From an uncultured Clostridia bacterium (GTDB lineage: Bacteria > Bacillota > Clostridia > Christensenellales > CAG-314), in the NCBI GenBank assembly GCA_934294965.1, contig CAKRAM010000057.1, forward strand, positions 1-35,706: a DNA stretch of 35,706 nt, in the 5' to 3' direction. Position numbers and translations under genes: made by a program. Within the stretch, counting starts at the first letter, position 1. Each line of letters opens with the position of its first letter. Of the stretch, positions 15,942 to 23,904 are shown one piece after another. The notes beneath the pieces are model-generated. The model saw only the letters and a program-made list of their open reading frames with translations, was not told the origin of the DNA and did no database searches.

Positions 15942-17450
15942 ATGAATAACAGCATCGATAGATTCGTCCCGCAAGGGTACGAGCCGTTTGAGGGCAGCAG
16001 TGCTTTTAAGAGCAAACCCCGCAAACTTATCGCCGAAAAAGCCACGTCTAAAGGTTTCGGCAAACTTACAAGCATTTCCGACTTGTTCGACAAATTGAAC
16101 ATTCACGACGGAATGACTTTGTCCTTCCATCACCATCTTCGTAACGGCGACTATGTTTTGAACATGGTTGCGGAAGAAATCAAGCGTCGTAACCTTAAAA
16201 ATATGACGCTTGCACCCAGCTCGATTTTCCCCGGCAACGCAATTTTGGTGGAACTTATGGAAAACGGTAACGTTACCAAAATTTACACGGACTACGTAAA
16301 CGGTCCCGTAGCCGAAGCGATCAGCCACGGCAAATTGCAAGGCTTGTGCGTAATGCACACTCACGGCGGACGTCCGCAAGCAATCGAATCGGGTGATTTG
16401 CACATCGACGTTGCAATTTTGGGCGTTCCCACAGTGGATAAACACGGCAACGGAACAGGCACCATGGGCAAAAGCGCATGCGGAAGTTTGGGCTACGCCG
16501 TAAGCGACCTTATGTATGCCGACAAAGTGGTTTTCGTAACCGACAATGTGGTGGAGGAAATCCAAAATCCTCAATTGGACGGAAAATACGTAGACTACGT
16601 TCTCACGGTTGACGCAATCGGCAACCCGGAAGGAATCGTTTCCGGAACGACCAAAATCACCAAAGATCCCGTCGGTCTTAAAATTGCGCGCATGACGGCG
16701 CAACTGTTGGACGAACTCGGATTGGTAAAACAAGGTCTTTCCATGCAAACGGGCGCAGGCGGCACAAGTTTGGCTGTTGCACACTACGTAAAGAACCTCA
16801 TGATATCCAAAGGAATAAAGGGCAGTTTCGCTTCGGGCGGAATTACCGGATATTTCGTGGATATGCTCACCGAAGGACTTTTGGACGAACTGTACGACGT
16901 ACAATGTTTCGACCTCAAAGCCGTTCAATCCATCGGCACAAACAAAGCGCATCACGCAATGAGCGGCTCTCGCTACGCCAACCCCTTCGACGATAACGTC
17001 GTGGACAAACTGGACTTTGTAATTTTGGGCGCGACGGAAATCGACCTCGATTTCAACGTCAACGTCACAACCGACAGTCACGGCAAAATCATGGGCGGCA
17101 GCGGCGGACACAGCGACACTGCTCACGGCGCAAACGTAACGGTTATTACCACCAACTTGGTAAAATCCCGTATGCCCATCATCAAGGAAAAGGTTACCAC
17201 TGTAACCACTCCCGGTGAGGACGTAGACGTGCTTGTAACCGAACGCGGCATCGCTATCAATCCCAAACGTACCGACTTGCTCGAAAAGCTTCAAGGAAGC
17301 AAACTTCCCATTTGCACGATAGAGCAACTTTCGGAAAAAGCATACGACATCACCGGTGTTCCGGCTCGTCCTCAAAAGGGCAGTAAGCCTGTGGGCGTCG
17401 TTGTGTATCGTGACGGTACTGTAATCGACACAATCTACAAAATAGACTGA
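15942..17450 (+). CDS. citF: Citramalate/citrate lyase alpha subunit (acyl-ACP transferase)
   Basis: CitF is the transferase subunit: it swaps the acetyl group on the acyl carrier for citramalate or citrate before cleavage. At 502 aa it has normal length for the family and a CoA-transferase fold. Blocks such as GGRPQAIESGDLHIDVA (about 145-161), MQTGAGGTSLAVA and the Gly-rich GGSGGHSDTAHGAN are intact. I use the ATG at 15942, preceded by AGAGGTG; a GTG at 15933 in the same frame lies within that ribosome site and is rejected. It follows citE by 11 nt. A 9-bp hairpin (17459-17491) separates it from the accessory gene citC. Confidence 0.94.
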   Translation: MNNSIDRFVPQGYEPFEGSSAFKSKPRKLIAEKATSKGFGKLTSISDLFDKLNIHDGMTLSFHHHLRNGDYVLNMVAEEIKRRNLKNMTLAPSSIFPGNAILVELMENGNVTKIYTDYVNGPVAEAISHGKLQGLCVMHTHGGRPQAIESGDLHIDVAILGVPTVDKHGNGTGTMGKSACGSLGYAVSDLMYADKVVFVTDNVVEEIQNPQLDGKYVDYVLTVDAIGNPEGIVSGTTKITKDPVGLKIARMTAQLLDELGLVKQGLSMQTGAGGTSLAVAHYVKNLMISKGIKGSFASGGITGYFVDMLTEGLLDELYDVQCFDLKAVQSIGTNKAHHAMSGSRYANPFDDNVVDKLDFVILGATEIDLDFNVNVTTDSHGKIMGGSGGHSDTAHGANVTVITTNLVKSRMPIIKEKVTTVTTPGEDVDVLVTERGIAINPKRTDLLEKLQGSKLPICTIEQLSEKAYDITGVPARPQKGSKPVGVVVYRDGTVIDTIYKID

Positions 17451-17458
17451 TTTTCTTG

Positions 17459-17491
17459 CGATTCGGCGGGGTAAATCGCCTTGCCGAATCG
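17459..17491 (+). promoter_or_regulatory. Hairpin between citF and citC
   Basis: CGATTCGGC (17459-17467) pairs perfectly with GCCGAATCG (17483-17491), loop 15 nt. There is no U-tract, so it is not an intrinsic terminator. It stands between the structural subunits and the accessory genes, where it could act as an mRNA-stabilising or processing element that lowers accessory gene output. Confidence 0.35.
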
Positions 17492-17523
17492 GGAAAAAAT
17501 TCAAAGGAAAACGGAGAAAACGC

Positions 17524-18528
17524 ATGACGATAAGAGAGGTAATTTTGCCCGAAGAACGCGCAAAAGTCGTGTAATTTTTGGCGTCGTTCGGACTCGGTTA
17601 CGAATCCAACGTGGAGCAAACCATCTACGCGGAAGAAAACGACCGCATCGTAGGCACGGTGTCATCCGCCGGATACGTGATAAAATGCCTTGCCGTAGCG
17701 CAGGATATGCAAAGCGAAAATCTTGCCGTCACGCTGGTCAGCGAAATAATAAAACGGCTTGCCTCGGCAGACGTGTTCTACTATCAGGTATTCACCAAAC
17801 CGCAGTATAAGACGGTGTTTCAAAGTTTGGGCTTCACGCCCCTTGTGGAAACGGACAAGGTTTGTTTTCTGGAAGGCGGCGACGGCAACATAAACAATGA
17901 ACTCAAAGCGCTGGCAACCCGCTTGACCTACAACTTGGATATCGACGTTTCGGCGCAAAACGACATTGCGTGCGTAGTGCTTAACGGCAATCCTTTCACG
18001 GAAGGACATTTATATCTGGTGGAAAAAGCCGCAAGCGAACATGATTACTGCGTTGTGTTCGTTTTGGAAGAAGAAGGTTCAATGTTTACGTTCAAGGAGC
18101 GTAGCGCACTTGCCTTTTTGGCATGCCGTCCGTTAAAAAACGTAGTCGTGGTGCCTTCCACCAAATATATCGTATCTCGTTCCACGTTTCCCGGGTATTT
18201 TCTAAAAACGCAGGACGAAACCACTCGTCAGTACGCCAAGTTCGACGCAATGATTTTCGCGCAGTATTTTATGCCGTATTTGGGCATAAACACTCGCTAT
18301 GTCGGCACGGAAACGGTGGACTACATGCAAACATACAATCAAACGCTGTCCGAAGTGCTGGGGGATAAACTCGTACTTGTGGAACGCAAAACAATCGACG
18401 GACAAGTCGTTTCGGCAAAACACGTTCGCGCTTTGCTTGCCGATGGCAAAATCCTCGAAGCGGCTCAGTTGGTTCCTACGGCGGTGCGTGCGATGTTCGT
18501 TGCAATGGTCAGCGAAAAAAATGTTTAG
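17524..18528 (+). pseudogene. citC: Citrate lyase ligase CitC, interrupted by an in-frame TAA
   Basis: CitC acetylates the thiol of the lyase prosthetic group using acetate and ATP, switching the enzyme on. The ATG at 17524 has a good ribosome site (CGGAGA, 7 nt). The frame reads 16 codons, then meets TAA at 17572-17574, then continues in the same frame for 317 codons. After the stop come a GNAT-like domain (about residues 18-118) and the nucleotidyltransferase domain with NPFTEGH, SRSTFPGYF and the usual C-terminus. Only the first strand and part of the first helix lie before the stop. Reinitiation at TTG 17578 (316 aa) is possible but lacks a ribosome site. It may be a recent mutation, an assembly error or a still active shortened protein. 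Its last 8 nt overlap citXG. Confidence 0.82.
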
Positions 18529-19762
18529 CGCGGACGAAATCCTGCAAGCGCGGGAACTGCGAACTATGCAAGTTTTGGAACTTGCAAAAACCTCGGACGT
18601 GTTGACAATAAAGGCAAACGTTCCCGGGGAAAACAAAAATTTGCCGCAAGCCTACGTTTTGGTGGGTTTGTTCGCAAATTTGGCAAAACCGTTCACCAAA
18701 GGCAAAGCAATGCTTTTGGAATGTGCGGACGGACCTTGTTTGGTTTACGAGGCAACCGTCGGTGCTAAAATAAAAGCGGTGGAACTAGAAGAAACTCATC
18801 CGCTCGGGAGATTTGTCGACATCGACGTTTATCCTTGCGGAAGTCAAAAAAGTTTGTCGCGCGGCAAGATGCGTAAGTGTTATGTGTGTTCAAATCCGGC
18901 ATTCGTGTGCGGACGGACTCACGTTCACACAACCGAACAACTCGTTTCGGCTTTAAGTGATGCCGCTACAAACTACATCAGTGATTTGCTTTTGTCGGCA
19001 ATCGACGATGCAATCCTAACCGAGCTCAATCTTGAAAACAAATTCGGTTTGGTAACGCCGACTTCCTCCGGGAGTCACGCGGATATGAACTATCAAACCA
19101 TGCTTGCCGCGGCAAAAGCGATAGAGCCTTACGTTGTTCAATCGTTTTGGATAGGCGCAACGTGCGGCAGTGACGAACTGCTAAAATTTGTGCGACCGTG
19201 CGGCATTTCTGCCGAACAGGCAATGCTAAAAGCAACCGACGGAGTAAACGCCTACAAAGGACTGATATTCGTCGCAACGCTACTAACCGCAGCGGCAGGA
19301 CGAGCCGTCTCCACGGGTAGGCCTGTTTCGGAATCTTACAAAATCGTTCAAAAAAGTACTTTGGGTATAACCGACGAATTATCGTCGGCGCAAACCTTTG
19401 GCGGAATCGCATTCCGCAAGTACGGTATCACCGGCGCGCGAGGTCAAGCCGAACAAGGTTTCCCCGCAGTGCAATTTGCCCAAAACTTGCTGGCTTGTGG
19501 CATTTCACCGCTGCAAGCGTTGTGCGAAATCGTAGGGCAAACAGACGACACCGTGTTATTGAAGCGTAGCGGCAGTCGGGAACGCTACGACTACTTCAGA
19601 AAACTCATTTCCGACACCGACGTAAGCGATTCGGCTAAGCTTCTCCAAACCAATCGCGAGTGCCTTCAAGGCAACGTCAGCATAGGCGGCAGCGCAGATA
19701 TACTGGTTGCAGCCGTACTTCAAAAAAATTTGTCGAACATTTTTTGTTTCGACGTAAAATAA
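18521..19762 (+). CDS. citXG: CitX-CitG fusion: lyase prosthetic-group synthesis and transfer
   Basis: Two enzymes that make and attach the lyase prosthetic group are joined in one 413-aa protein. Residues 1 to about 165 are CitX, the transferase that loads it onto apo-CitD: LGRFVDIDVYP at 95-105 and the cysteine-containing stretch KCYVCSNPAFVCGRT at 119-132. Residues from about 170 are CitG, which makes triphosphoribosyl-dephospho-CoA: KFGLVTPTSSGSHADM at 174-189, ATDGVNAYKG, GARGQAEQGFP and GGSADILVA. Similar fusions are known in Haemophilus and other bacteria. The ATG at 18521 overlaps the citC end by 8 nt, suggesting coupling. A longer open frame starting upstream inside citC is an artefact of that overlap. 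Presence of this gene shows the lyase is of the covalent-cofactor type. Confidence 0.92.
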   Translation: MFSADEILQARELRTMQVLELAKTSDVLTIKANVPGENKNLPQAYVLVGLFANLAKPFTKGKAMLLECADGPCLVYEATVGAKIKAVELEETHPLGRFVDIDVYPCGSQKSLSRGKMRKCYVCSNPAFVCGRTHVHTTEQLVSALSDAATNYISDLLLSAIDDAILTELNLENKFGLVTPTSSGSHADMNYQTMLAAAKAIEPYVVQSFWIGATCGSDELLKFVRPCGISAEQAMLKATDGVNAYKGLIFVATLLTAAAGRAVSTGRPVSESYKIVQKSTLGITDELSSAQTFGGIAFRKYGITGARGQAEQGFPAVQFAQNLLACGISPLQALCEIVGQTDDTVLLKRSGSRERYDYFRKLISDTDVSDSAKLLQTNRECLQGNVSIGGSADILVAAVLQKNLSNIFCFDVK

Positions 19763-19774
19763 AAGGAGGACACT

Positions 19775-21850
19775 ATGAACAAAAAAATCACAGCCGTATT
19801 GACTTGGCTATTGGTTCTCGCGTTCGCAATCACCGTGTTCGTGGCCTGCAAACCGTCGGAAAACGGCGACGGCAAGCACGAATGTAAACACGTTTGCTCG
19901 ATCTGCGGAAAATGCCAAGACATTGCTTGCACCGATCCCGCTTGTAAGGAAAAGTGTGAACACTCGCTGGTAGATCTTACCGAACGTTCGGCAACCGGTT
20001 CCAACGGTGCCGTAGCCGCAGCAAACCCCTACGCAAGTAAGGCAGGTTTGGATATCCTCAAGATGGGCGGCAACGCGTTCGACGCAGGCGTGGCAACTGC
20101 TTTTGCCATCGGCGTAGTTGAACCCTATGCTTCCGGTATAGGCGGCGGCGGTGTTATGACCGGCTACAACGCAAAAACGGGAGAATACGTATTTGTAAAC
20201 TACCGTGAATTTTTGCCCGGCAGCGTAAGCATTGCCGAAAAAGAAAAGCGCGGTTTGAACTTCGACAACGATATCGGTTCCGCGGCGGTTCCTACCCAAG
20301 TTGCGGGTATGTGCACAATCGTGGAAAAATTCGGTAGCGGCAACGTTACTCTTGCCGATATCCTTGCTCCCGCAATCAATCTTGCCGAAAACGGATTTAT
20401 CGTAACCAAGGCTCTTGCCGAGTCATTCGACACAGGTTACAGCAAGTTCCAAAGTCTGAACATCGAATCCGCAATGAACAACTTCACCGACGGTTTCGAA
20501 ACTTTGCGTGAAGGCGCTATTTGTAAGCAACCCGAATATGCTAAAGTTTTGAAAGAAATCGCGGCCAAGGGTAGAGACGGTTTCTACAAGGGCTGGGTTG
20601 CAGATGCAATCGTAAAGGCTTATAGCGACAGAAACGGTTTCGTAACACAAGCCGACCTTGACTATGCAAACGCAAACTATCCCAAAGTAGGTTCTCCTTT
20701 GGTAACCGAATATAACGGATACGAAATCGCAACCGCAAACATTCCTTCTTCCGGCGGTATCATCCTTATCGAAACGCTCAATATGCTCAGTCACTACTGC
20801 ACAAAGAGCGGCACGACTTTGAAGACGCTTCGCGAACAATCGGAATTGGAATACGTTCACGTTGTTGCAACCGCAATGCAACTTGCAGCGGCAGACAAAC
20901 GTCGCTACATTGCAGATAACGACAAAAACCCCGCAACGGGCGAATCGTTCGTAGACGTTCCCATCAAGGGACTTTCCAGCGCCGACTACGCCGCTCAACG
21001 TTGGGACGCTTTGTTCGATCCTAACAGTTCTTTGCCCGTACAAAGCGGTGCAGATTGGGGCGGAGCTTCCGACAGAGTTAACAGAATCAAGCCCGACGGA
21101 ACCAAGTACGCAGCAGACAAATCACCGTTCGAATTCAACGGAACCACAGCGCTTGCATCCGGTCTTGACGAAAACGAAGACGACCACGGAACAACATCCT
21201 TCTTTGCAGTAGACAAGGAAGGCAACATCTCCGGTTACACTCAAACAATCAACCACTTCTGGGGCGCATACGTAGTACCCGATGGTTGCGGATTCTTCCT
21301 CAACAACCAATCTTCCAGCTTCAGCGAAACGGCAACTTCCGCTGACGACAGCGTTCACTACGCAGCTCCTTACAAACAACCCGTAAGCCACATCATGCCC
21401 ACAATCGTAATGAAAGACGGCAGCCCCGTTGCTACGTTCGGTTCTCCGGGATCCACCCGTATTCCTTCAGCAGTAACTCAAGTTTGCCTCAACATCTTGG
21501 AATTCGGTATGGGCATGCAAGAAGCTATCGCAGCTAAACGTTTCTACAACTGGGGCGTTTACTCTACGCAAGATAATCCTGTATTGAATGCATTCAATGC
21601 CAACCTTCCGGAAGGCGCAGTAAAGGCTACTCTTTCCAACAGAAAGGTAATCTTCCTTGAAGGCGGCTTCTCCGAAGAAACCAAAGCAGGACTTATCAAA
21701 AGATACTATGCTTATCAAGAGTATGACGGAATCAACCTCTACTTCGGCGGCGTTCAAGGCATTATGTTCAACTACGACGCTAACGGTAAACTCGTAAGCT
21801 TGACGGGCGGCGCAGATCCTCGTCGTGACGGCAAGGCATTGGCATTCTAG
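19775..21850 (+). CDS. Lipoprotein gamma-glutamyltranspeptidase 1
   Basis: GGTs are self-cleaving N-terminal nucleophile hydrolases that release glutamate from gamma-glutamyl compounds. This 691-aa copy is exported and lipid-anchored at Cys25 (VFVAC). A cysteine-rich stalk follows at residues 37-61, with seven Cys spaced 3-2-2-4-4-3. The GGT domain runs from about 70. It has substrate Arg144 in NYREFLPG, the processing/catalytic Thr473 in DHGTTSF, and the oxyanion block GSPGSTRIPS. The residue after the Thr-Thr pair is Ser, where the family pattern has His. A perfect AAAGGAGG ribosome site and a 12-nt gap tie it to citXG, so surface glutamate release appears to be in the same operon as glutamate fermentation. 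Poly-gamma-glutamate or gamma-glutamyl peptides are possible substrates. Confidence 0.92.
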   Translation: MNKKITAVLTWLLVLAFAITVFVACKPSENGDGKHECKHVCSICGKCQDIACTDPACKEKCEHSLVDLTERSATGSNGAVAAANPYASKAGLDILKMGGNAFDAGVATAFAIGVVEPYASGIGGGGVMTGYNAKTGEYVFVNYREFLPGSVSIAEKEKRGLNFDNDIGSAAVPTQVAGMCTIVEKFGSGNVTLADILAPAINLAENGFIVTKALAESFDTGYSKFQSLNIESAMNNFTDGFETLREGAICKQPEYAKVLKEIAAKGRDGFYKGWVADAIVKAYSDRNGFVTQADLDYANANYPKVGSPLVTEYNGYEIATANIPSSGGIILIETLNMLSHYCTKSGTTLKTLREQSELEYVHVVATAMQLAAADKRRYIADNDKNPATGESFVDVPIKGLSSADYAAQRWDALFDPNSSLPVQSGADWGGASDRVNRIKPDGTKYAADKSPFEFNGTTALASGLDENEDDHGTTSFFAVDKEGNISGYTQTINHFWGAYVVPDGCGFFLNNQSSSFSETATSADDSVHYAAPYKQPVSHIMPTIVMKDGSPVATFGSPGSTRIPSAVTQVCLNILEFGMGMQEAIAAKRFYNWGVYSTQDNPVLNAFNANLPEGAVKATLSNRKVIFLEGGFSEETKAGLIKRYYAYQEYDGINLYFGGVQGIMFNYDANGKLVSLTGGADPRRDGKALAF

Positions 21851-21851
21851 T

Positions 21852-23705
21852 ATGTACAAGTTCGCCAAAATAACGGCGATTGTACTTTGCGTATGTTTAT
21901 TGGTAGGCGTACTCGCGGCGTGTGAACCCAACAATCCCACGCCGGAGCCGCCGCAAACCGACTATACCGACCTCACCGTTCGTGACTACAAAGGTGCGAA
22001 CGGTGTGGTTACGGCGGCAAGTCCCTATGCGGCAAAGGCAGGGCTAACCGTGCTCGAAAACGGCGGTAACGCATTCGACGCGGCAGTCGCGGTGTCCTTT
22101 GCCATAGGTGTTGCCGAGTGCGACGCCACGGGACTGGGTGGCGGCGGACTTATGTTGGCTTACAACGTAAACACGCAAAAATCGCTGTACTACAATTTTA
22201 GAGAATTCGCTCCCGGCGGAGTAAGTTTGTCGGACTATTCGGAAAAGCTGACAAATGCCAATCGTTGCCGTGAAACAGCCGTTCCCACGCAACTTATCGG
22301 TCTAGCCAGGATTTTGCAAGAGCAAGGTTCCGGCACAAAAACTCTCAGCGACGTATTGCAACCGGCAATCGACCTTGCCGAAAACGGGCTTAAGGTTACG
22401 CCGGAATTGGCAACGAACATCAGCGACTACTACGGACAACTGCTCGACGTCGGTGGTGCTCAAATCGAAAATGTGTTTTGTCCTAACGGTCTGGAACCGC
22501 TGCGAGAGGGCGAAACGCTCATTCAAACCGATCTTGCAAACACCCTTCGCTACATCGCGCAAAACGGTGTGGAAGGTTTCTATAAGGGGAAATTTGCCCA
22601 AAAGATAGTGGACGCAGCGCAGGCGCACGGCGGAAAACTGTCCATGGAGGACATGCAATACGCCTACGATAACTACTATCGCGATAATCCCGACGGAAAA
22701 TTCCGTATGGTCGGCACGCCTCTCACGGGAACGTACAAAAACGACTATACGATACTCACTCCTTACTCTCCTTCAAGGGGCGGCACGGTGCTTATCGAAA
22801 TGCTCAACATGTTGGAGTGCTACAAAGGCAGCATAAAGGATTTGGGACACAACAGTGCGGAGTACGTCAACCTGCTTGCAACCGTAATGCAACTGGCATT
22901 CGGTGACGAGCAAATGTACATAGGCGATGCCAACTACGCAAGCGTTCCCACAAGCGGACTTGTTAGCAAGCAATATGCGGCTGAAAGATTTGCCAAATAT
23001 ACGGCAGGCAAAGCATATTTGGGAACTGCCGAAAACAACGGCACGGAACTAGCCTACGGCGACGCTTGGAAGTACGATTCTTCGGCAACCAAAGCCGAAA
23101 ACGTGTACCAAACGTCCGGTAGCCACTACAGCACAACTTCCTTCTCGGTTGCGGATAAGGACGGAAACTTGGTAACCTTCACGCAAACCATCAACAACTT
23201 CTTCGGAAGCACAGTTATGCCGGAAGGTACGGGCTTCTTCCTCAATAACGAAATTAAGGACTTTGCCTTCACGGAAGGTGCGGCAAACGTAGTCGCTCCT
23301 TACAAGCAACCCGCCAGTTACATGGCTCCGTCGGTAGTTTTGCATAACGGTCAGCCGTATTTGACAATCGGTTCTCCGGGCGCAAACAGAATTCCTTCGG
23401 CACTGTTGCAAGTTATATTGAACATGATAGAGTTCGATATGAACGTCGCGGACGCCATTGCGGCACCCCGCGCGCACTGCTTTGCAACAAGTCAGGCGGA
23501 CGTAAGCAAAACAAGCAAAGTCATCAATGTGGAAAATTCGCTCGGCTTAGTAAGCGAACTTGAAAAAATGGGATACGACGTATCCGTTCAGGGTATAACA
23601 CCCATTGCATCCTATTTCGGCGGCGTTCAGGCAATTCAGGTAACGTCCGACGGATATCACGGCGCGGCAGATTTCCGTCGCGACGGCAAAGCGTTGGGAT
23701 ATTAA
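21852..23705 (+). CDS. Lipoprotein gamma-glutamyltranspeptidase 2
   Basis: This second GGT starts 1 nt after the stop of the first and is 617 aa. Its lipobox is LAAC (Cys24), followed by a Pro-rich linker instead of the Cys-rich stalk. Conserved features are Arg118 in NFREFAPGG, the putative nucleophile Thr428 in HYSTTSF, and GSPGANRIPSAL. As in copy 1, Ser replaces the usual His after the Thr-Thr pair, so the substitution predates the duplication or both are under the same constraint. The first in-frame start with a lipoprotein signal is the ATG at 21852. The ribosome site is weak (AAGG about 20 nt upstream), so coupling to copy 1 is likely. The two proteins have clearly diverged along their length; different substrates or division of labour are plausible. 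Confidence 0.92.
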   Translation: MYKFAKITAIVLCVCLLVGVLAACEPNNPTPEPPQTDYTDLTVRDYKGANGVVTAASPYAAKAGLTVLENGGNAFDAAVAVSFAIGVAECDATGLGGGGLMLAYNVNTQKSLYYNFREFAPGGVSLSDYSEKLTNANRCRETAVPTQLIGLARILQEQGSGTKTLSDVLQPAIDLAENGLKVTPELATNISDYYGQLLDVGGAQIENVFCPNGLEPLREGETLIQTDLANTLRYIAQNGVEGFYKGKFAQKIVDAAQAHGGKLSMEDMQYAYDNYYRDNPDGKFRMVGTPLTGTYKNDYTILTPYSPSRGGTVLIEMLNMLECYKGSIKDLGHNSAEYVNLLATVMQLAFGDEQMYIGDANYASVPTSGLVSKQYAAERFAKYTAGKAYLGTAENNGTELAYGDAWKYDSSATKAENVYQTSGSHYSTTSFSVADKDGNLVTFTQTINNFFGSTVMPEGTGFFLNNEIKDFAFTEGAANVVAPYKQPASYMAPSVVLHNGQPYLTIGSPGANRIPSALLQVILNMIEFDMNVADAIAAPRAHCFATSQADVSKTSKVINVENSLGLVSELEKMGYDVSVQGITPIASYFGGVQAIQVTSDGYHGAADFRRDGKALGY

Positions 23706-23729
23706 TCTTGGCGCAAACATTGTGAGTAC

Positions 23730-23768
23730 GCAATCGGTTTGTTGCAATTGTCGCGTAAAACCGATTGC
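23730..23768 (+). promoter_or_regulatory. Long hairpin between GGT genes and permease
   Basis: GCAATCGGTTT (23730-23740) pairs perfectly with AAACCGATTGC (23758-23768), loop 17 nt. A smaller GCAAGT/ACTTGC hairpin follows at 23783-23797. There is no U-tract on the + strand; the second hairpin is followed by TTTTTT when read on the - strand. It may partly terminate or process the long upstream mRNA. I see no clear promoter for the permease in 23769-23890. Confidence 0.4.
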
Positions 23769-23904
23769 CTAACCGCAAAAAAGCAAGTCTAACTTGCGTT
23801 CACGAAAAATCAATCACAAACGCTTCTATGGAGTGCGGTGGTGGGTTTATATCAAAAATTTAGTCACGGCGGCGGCACGAACGCTCTGTGGCTAGGAGGT
23901 ACTA

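Noticed and set aside
15927..17525. 532-aa antisense frame over citF
   Set aside because: Shadow of the conserved citF reading frame.
14816..19762. Citrate fermentation cluster
   Set aside because: The lyase genes are of the citrate lyase family, but there is no citrate carrier or oxaloacetate decarboxylase, and they follow methylaspartate ammonia-lyase directly. Citramalate is the better reading, although not proven.
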